Source: Cytophagales bacterium
Lineage (GTDB): Bacteria > Bacteroidota > Bacteroidia > Cytophagales > ES-bin-26
NCBI GenBank assembly: GCA_014379925.1
Contig: JACMKY010000264.1
Span: forward strand, 1-5,266
Length of the DNA stretch: 5,266 bases
Direction: 5' to 3'
Shown here piece after piece: positions 3,666 to 5,266 of the stretch (position 1 is its first letter; the number at the start of each line of letters is the position of its first letter). The notes beneath the pieces were generated by a model. That model saw nothing but the letters and a program-made list of their open reading frames with translations. It was not told the DNA's origin and did not search any database. The translations under genes were made by a program, and so were the position numbers.

Positions 3666-5266
3666 CTAGGTTGCCAGCGCGAGGTTTCCGTTATCCAGGT
3701 AGCGGATTTCCCCGGCACCCACCATTTCCTGCACCGTTCGGAGCAACTTTTGTTCGTTGGCGGGTCGCGCCTGCTTCACCAGCACGGGCAGGCTCAACGC
3801 ACCGGATTGCAGGCAACGCAACACGTTCAGCCGCTCTTCGGCGAAGCCTTCCCAACGGTCGGTTCCGTGCTTCTTTCGCCGCAGGCAGTTGTCGCACACG
3901 CCGCAGAGTTGGTCACCCACTTCGTTGAAGTATTCCAGCAGCAATTGGGTGCGGCAACGCAGCCGGTGCTGCACGTAGTGGGCCACGGCGCGGGCTTTTT
4001 CCAGGTCGCGCTGCTTGCGGGCTTCCAGTTGGCGAACGTCGATCGGCAACTGGGCCGCATCGTGGCGCGGGGTCAGGAAGGTGAGCTGCGGCTGGTCCTT
4101 TTGCCGTTGGTAAACCACGATTCCCTGTTCGTGCATCCGCTGGAGGTACCCTTCCACCTCCCGGACCGAAGCCCGCAGGTGTTTGGCGAGGGTATTTTCC
4201 GAAATCTCCAAAAAGTTGGTAAACAATTCCCCGCCGTAGGTTCGCAGGATCAGCTTGACGAAGGGATCGTAGACGGCGTTGGCGACCTGGAATTTGTACA
4301 GTTCCTGGTTGTTAATCGGAAAATACAACCGGGAAGGATTGTAGTAGCTTTCGCTGAGTTGAATCAAACCCGCTTCTTCCAGCTTTTTCAGGGCAGCGTA
4401 GGTTTCGGCGGCGGGCAGTTTAAATAAGTCCTTGAACGCTTCCAGGTCGAAATCGTAGCTGGCAAACTGGCTGCTGCCCACGGCCAGCTTGTAGTAATTA
4501 GCCAACGCCTGGTATACCGTCCGCAGCGTCTCCACGGGCGGATAGCCCAGCCGCACCCGCCTTTCCAGGTCGGCCACGTCGCCGGGGTGGTAGAGCACCA
4601 CGGCGTAGGCCTTCTGCCCGTCGCGACCGGCCCGGCCGGCTTCCTGGTAGTAGGCTTCGGGCGTGTCGGGCAAGTCGAGGTGAACCACCGTGCGCACGTC
4701 GGGTTTGTCGATGCCCATCCCGAAGGCGTTGGTGGCCACGATGACGCGGGTGCGGTTGTGCGTCCAGTCGTCCTGTCGCTTGGAACGTTGCTCGTTGGTG
4801 AGTCCGGCGTGGTAGAAATCGGCGCGCACGCCGCAACGCTGCAACCAATCGGCGATGGCTTGCGTCCGCTTGCGGCTTCGCACGTAGACAATGGCCGTGC
4901 CGGGTACTTTTTCCAGGATGGTCAGCAGCCGCTTTTCCTTGTCTTCTTCCGGATAGGCGGAGTAGGAAAGGTTGGCGCGGGCGAAACTCTGTTGAAAAAC
5001 CCGCGGACGGGCAAAGGCCAGCTTCTCCTGGATGTCGCGCTTGACGGGTTCGGTGGCGGTGGCCGTGAGCGCAATCACGGGCACCTTGGGCAACAGCAAA
5101 CGGAATTCGGCCAGTTGGGCGTAGGGAGGCCGGAAGCTTTCGCCCCACTGCGAAATGCAGTGCGCCTCGTCGACGGCCAGCAGGCACACGTTCATCCGCT
5201 TGACGCGCTCGATGAGGATGTCGGTTTGCAGGCGTTCCGGCGACAGGTAAAGAAACTTGTACTTGC
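3666..5266 (-). CDS. recQ: RecQ-family ATP-dependent DNA helicase, N-terminus missing
   Basis: The frame is open to the right edge and 532 residues are visible. The N-terminal part with the Walker A motif (probably about 100 residues) lies outside. RecQ enzymes are 3'-5' DNA helicases acting in recombination and replication repair. In visible-fragment numbering the core shows FLYLSPERLQTD (4-15), motif II DEAH (32-35) within VDEAHCISQWG, motif III TATAT (67-71), motif V VATNAFGMGIDKPDVR and motif VI QEAGRAGRDG (from 207). A long winged-helix-like region follows. The zinc cysteines come late, at C437, C454, C457 and C460, with C-x16-C-x2-C-x2-C spacing, about 230 residues after motif VI. A tail of about 70 residues resembling a small helical or winged-helix module ends in LDNGNLALAT. 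No HRDC domain is recognisable. This late-zinc order matches, from memory, the short RecQ of Bacteroidota rather than E. coli RecQ. An internal ATG at 5195 is not the start, because conserved sequence continues upstream. Confidence 0.95.
   Translation of the reverse strand, partial: KYKFLYLSPERLQTDILIERVKRMNVCLLAVDEAHCISQWGESFRPPYAQLAEFRLLLPKVPVIALTATATEPVKRDIQEKLAFARPRVFQQSFARANLSYSAYPEEDKEKRLLTILEKVPGTAIVYVRSRKRTQAIADWLQRCGVRADFYHAGLTNEQRSKRQDDWTHNRTRVIVATNAFGMGIDKPDVRTVVHLDLPDTPEAYYQEAGRAGRDGQKAYAVVLYHPGDVADLERRVRLGYPPVETLRTVYQALANYYKLAVGSSQFASYDFDLEAFKDLFKLPAAETYAALKKLEEAGLIQLSESYYNPSRLYFPINNQELYKFQVANAVYDPFVKLILRTYGGELFTNFLEISENTLAKHLRASVREVEGYLQRMHEQGIVVYQRQKDQPQLTFLTPRHDAAQLPIDVRQLEARKQRDLEKARAVAHYVQHRLRCRTQLLLEYFNEVGDQLCGVCDNCLRRKKHGTDRWEGFAEERLNVLRCLQSGALSLPVLVKQARPANEQKLLRTVQEMVGAGEIRYLDNGNLALAT

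Overview
The window most likely comes from a chromosome of the phylum Bacteroidota, from a GC-rich lineage such as Cytophagia or Saprospiria. This is inferred from protein style and layout. The short RecQ carries its zinc-finger cysteines near the C-terminus, the small HNH protein opens with MGRKVLILNQDYSAL, the SmpB reads TYVAGLMLTGTEIKSVRQSKVNLQDAY, starts lack convincing Shine-Dalgarno sequences, and possible promoters resemble the TTTG / TAnnTTTG type. No ribosomal RNA or other marker is present to fix the genus.

Layout: the left part is read on the + strand. It holds a pyridoxamine 5'-phosphate oxidase-like flavin protein (104-604) and yicC (601-1491), which overlap by ATGA. An AT-richer stretch (about 1492-2250) follows, with a 10-codon mini-ORF, an 83-residue coiled-coil protein (1551-1802), and an unrecognised gene that appears to be frameshifted (1862-2219). 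The right part is read entirely on the - strand. In transcription order it holds a RecQ-family helicase (3666 to beyond the right edge, N-terminus missing), smpB (3024-3488) and an HNH endonuclease-family gene (2253-2768). The two blocks converge in a 33-bp gap at 2220-2252.

Most of the window is housekeeping: YicC in RNA turnover, SmpB in trans-translation ribosome rescue, and RecQ in recombination and repair. No defence system, CRISPR array, transposase, tRNA or rRNA is visible. The least ordinary part is the AT-richer island directly after yicC, where many bacteria carry gmk. It holds small genes of unknown function and a gene whose two halves lie in different frames, near a 21-bp tandem duplication and an A7 run. 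I see no well-supported new multi-gene system.
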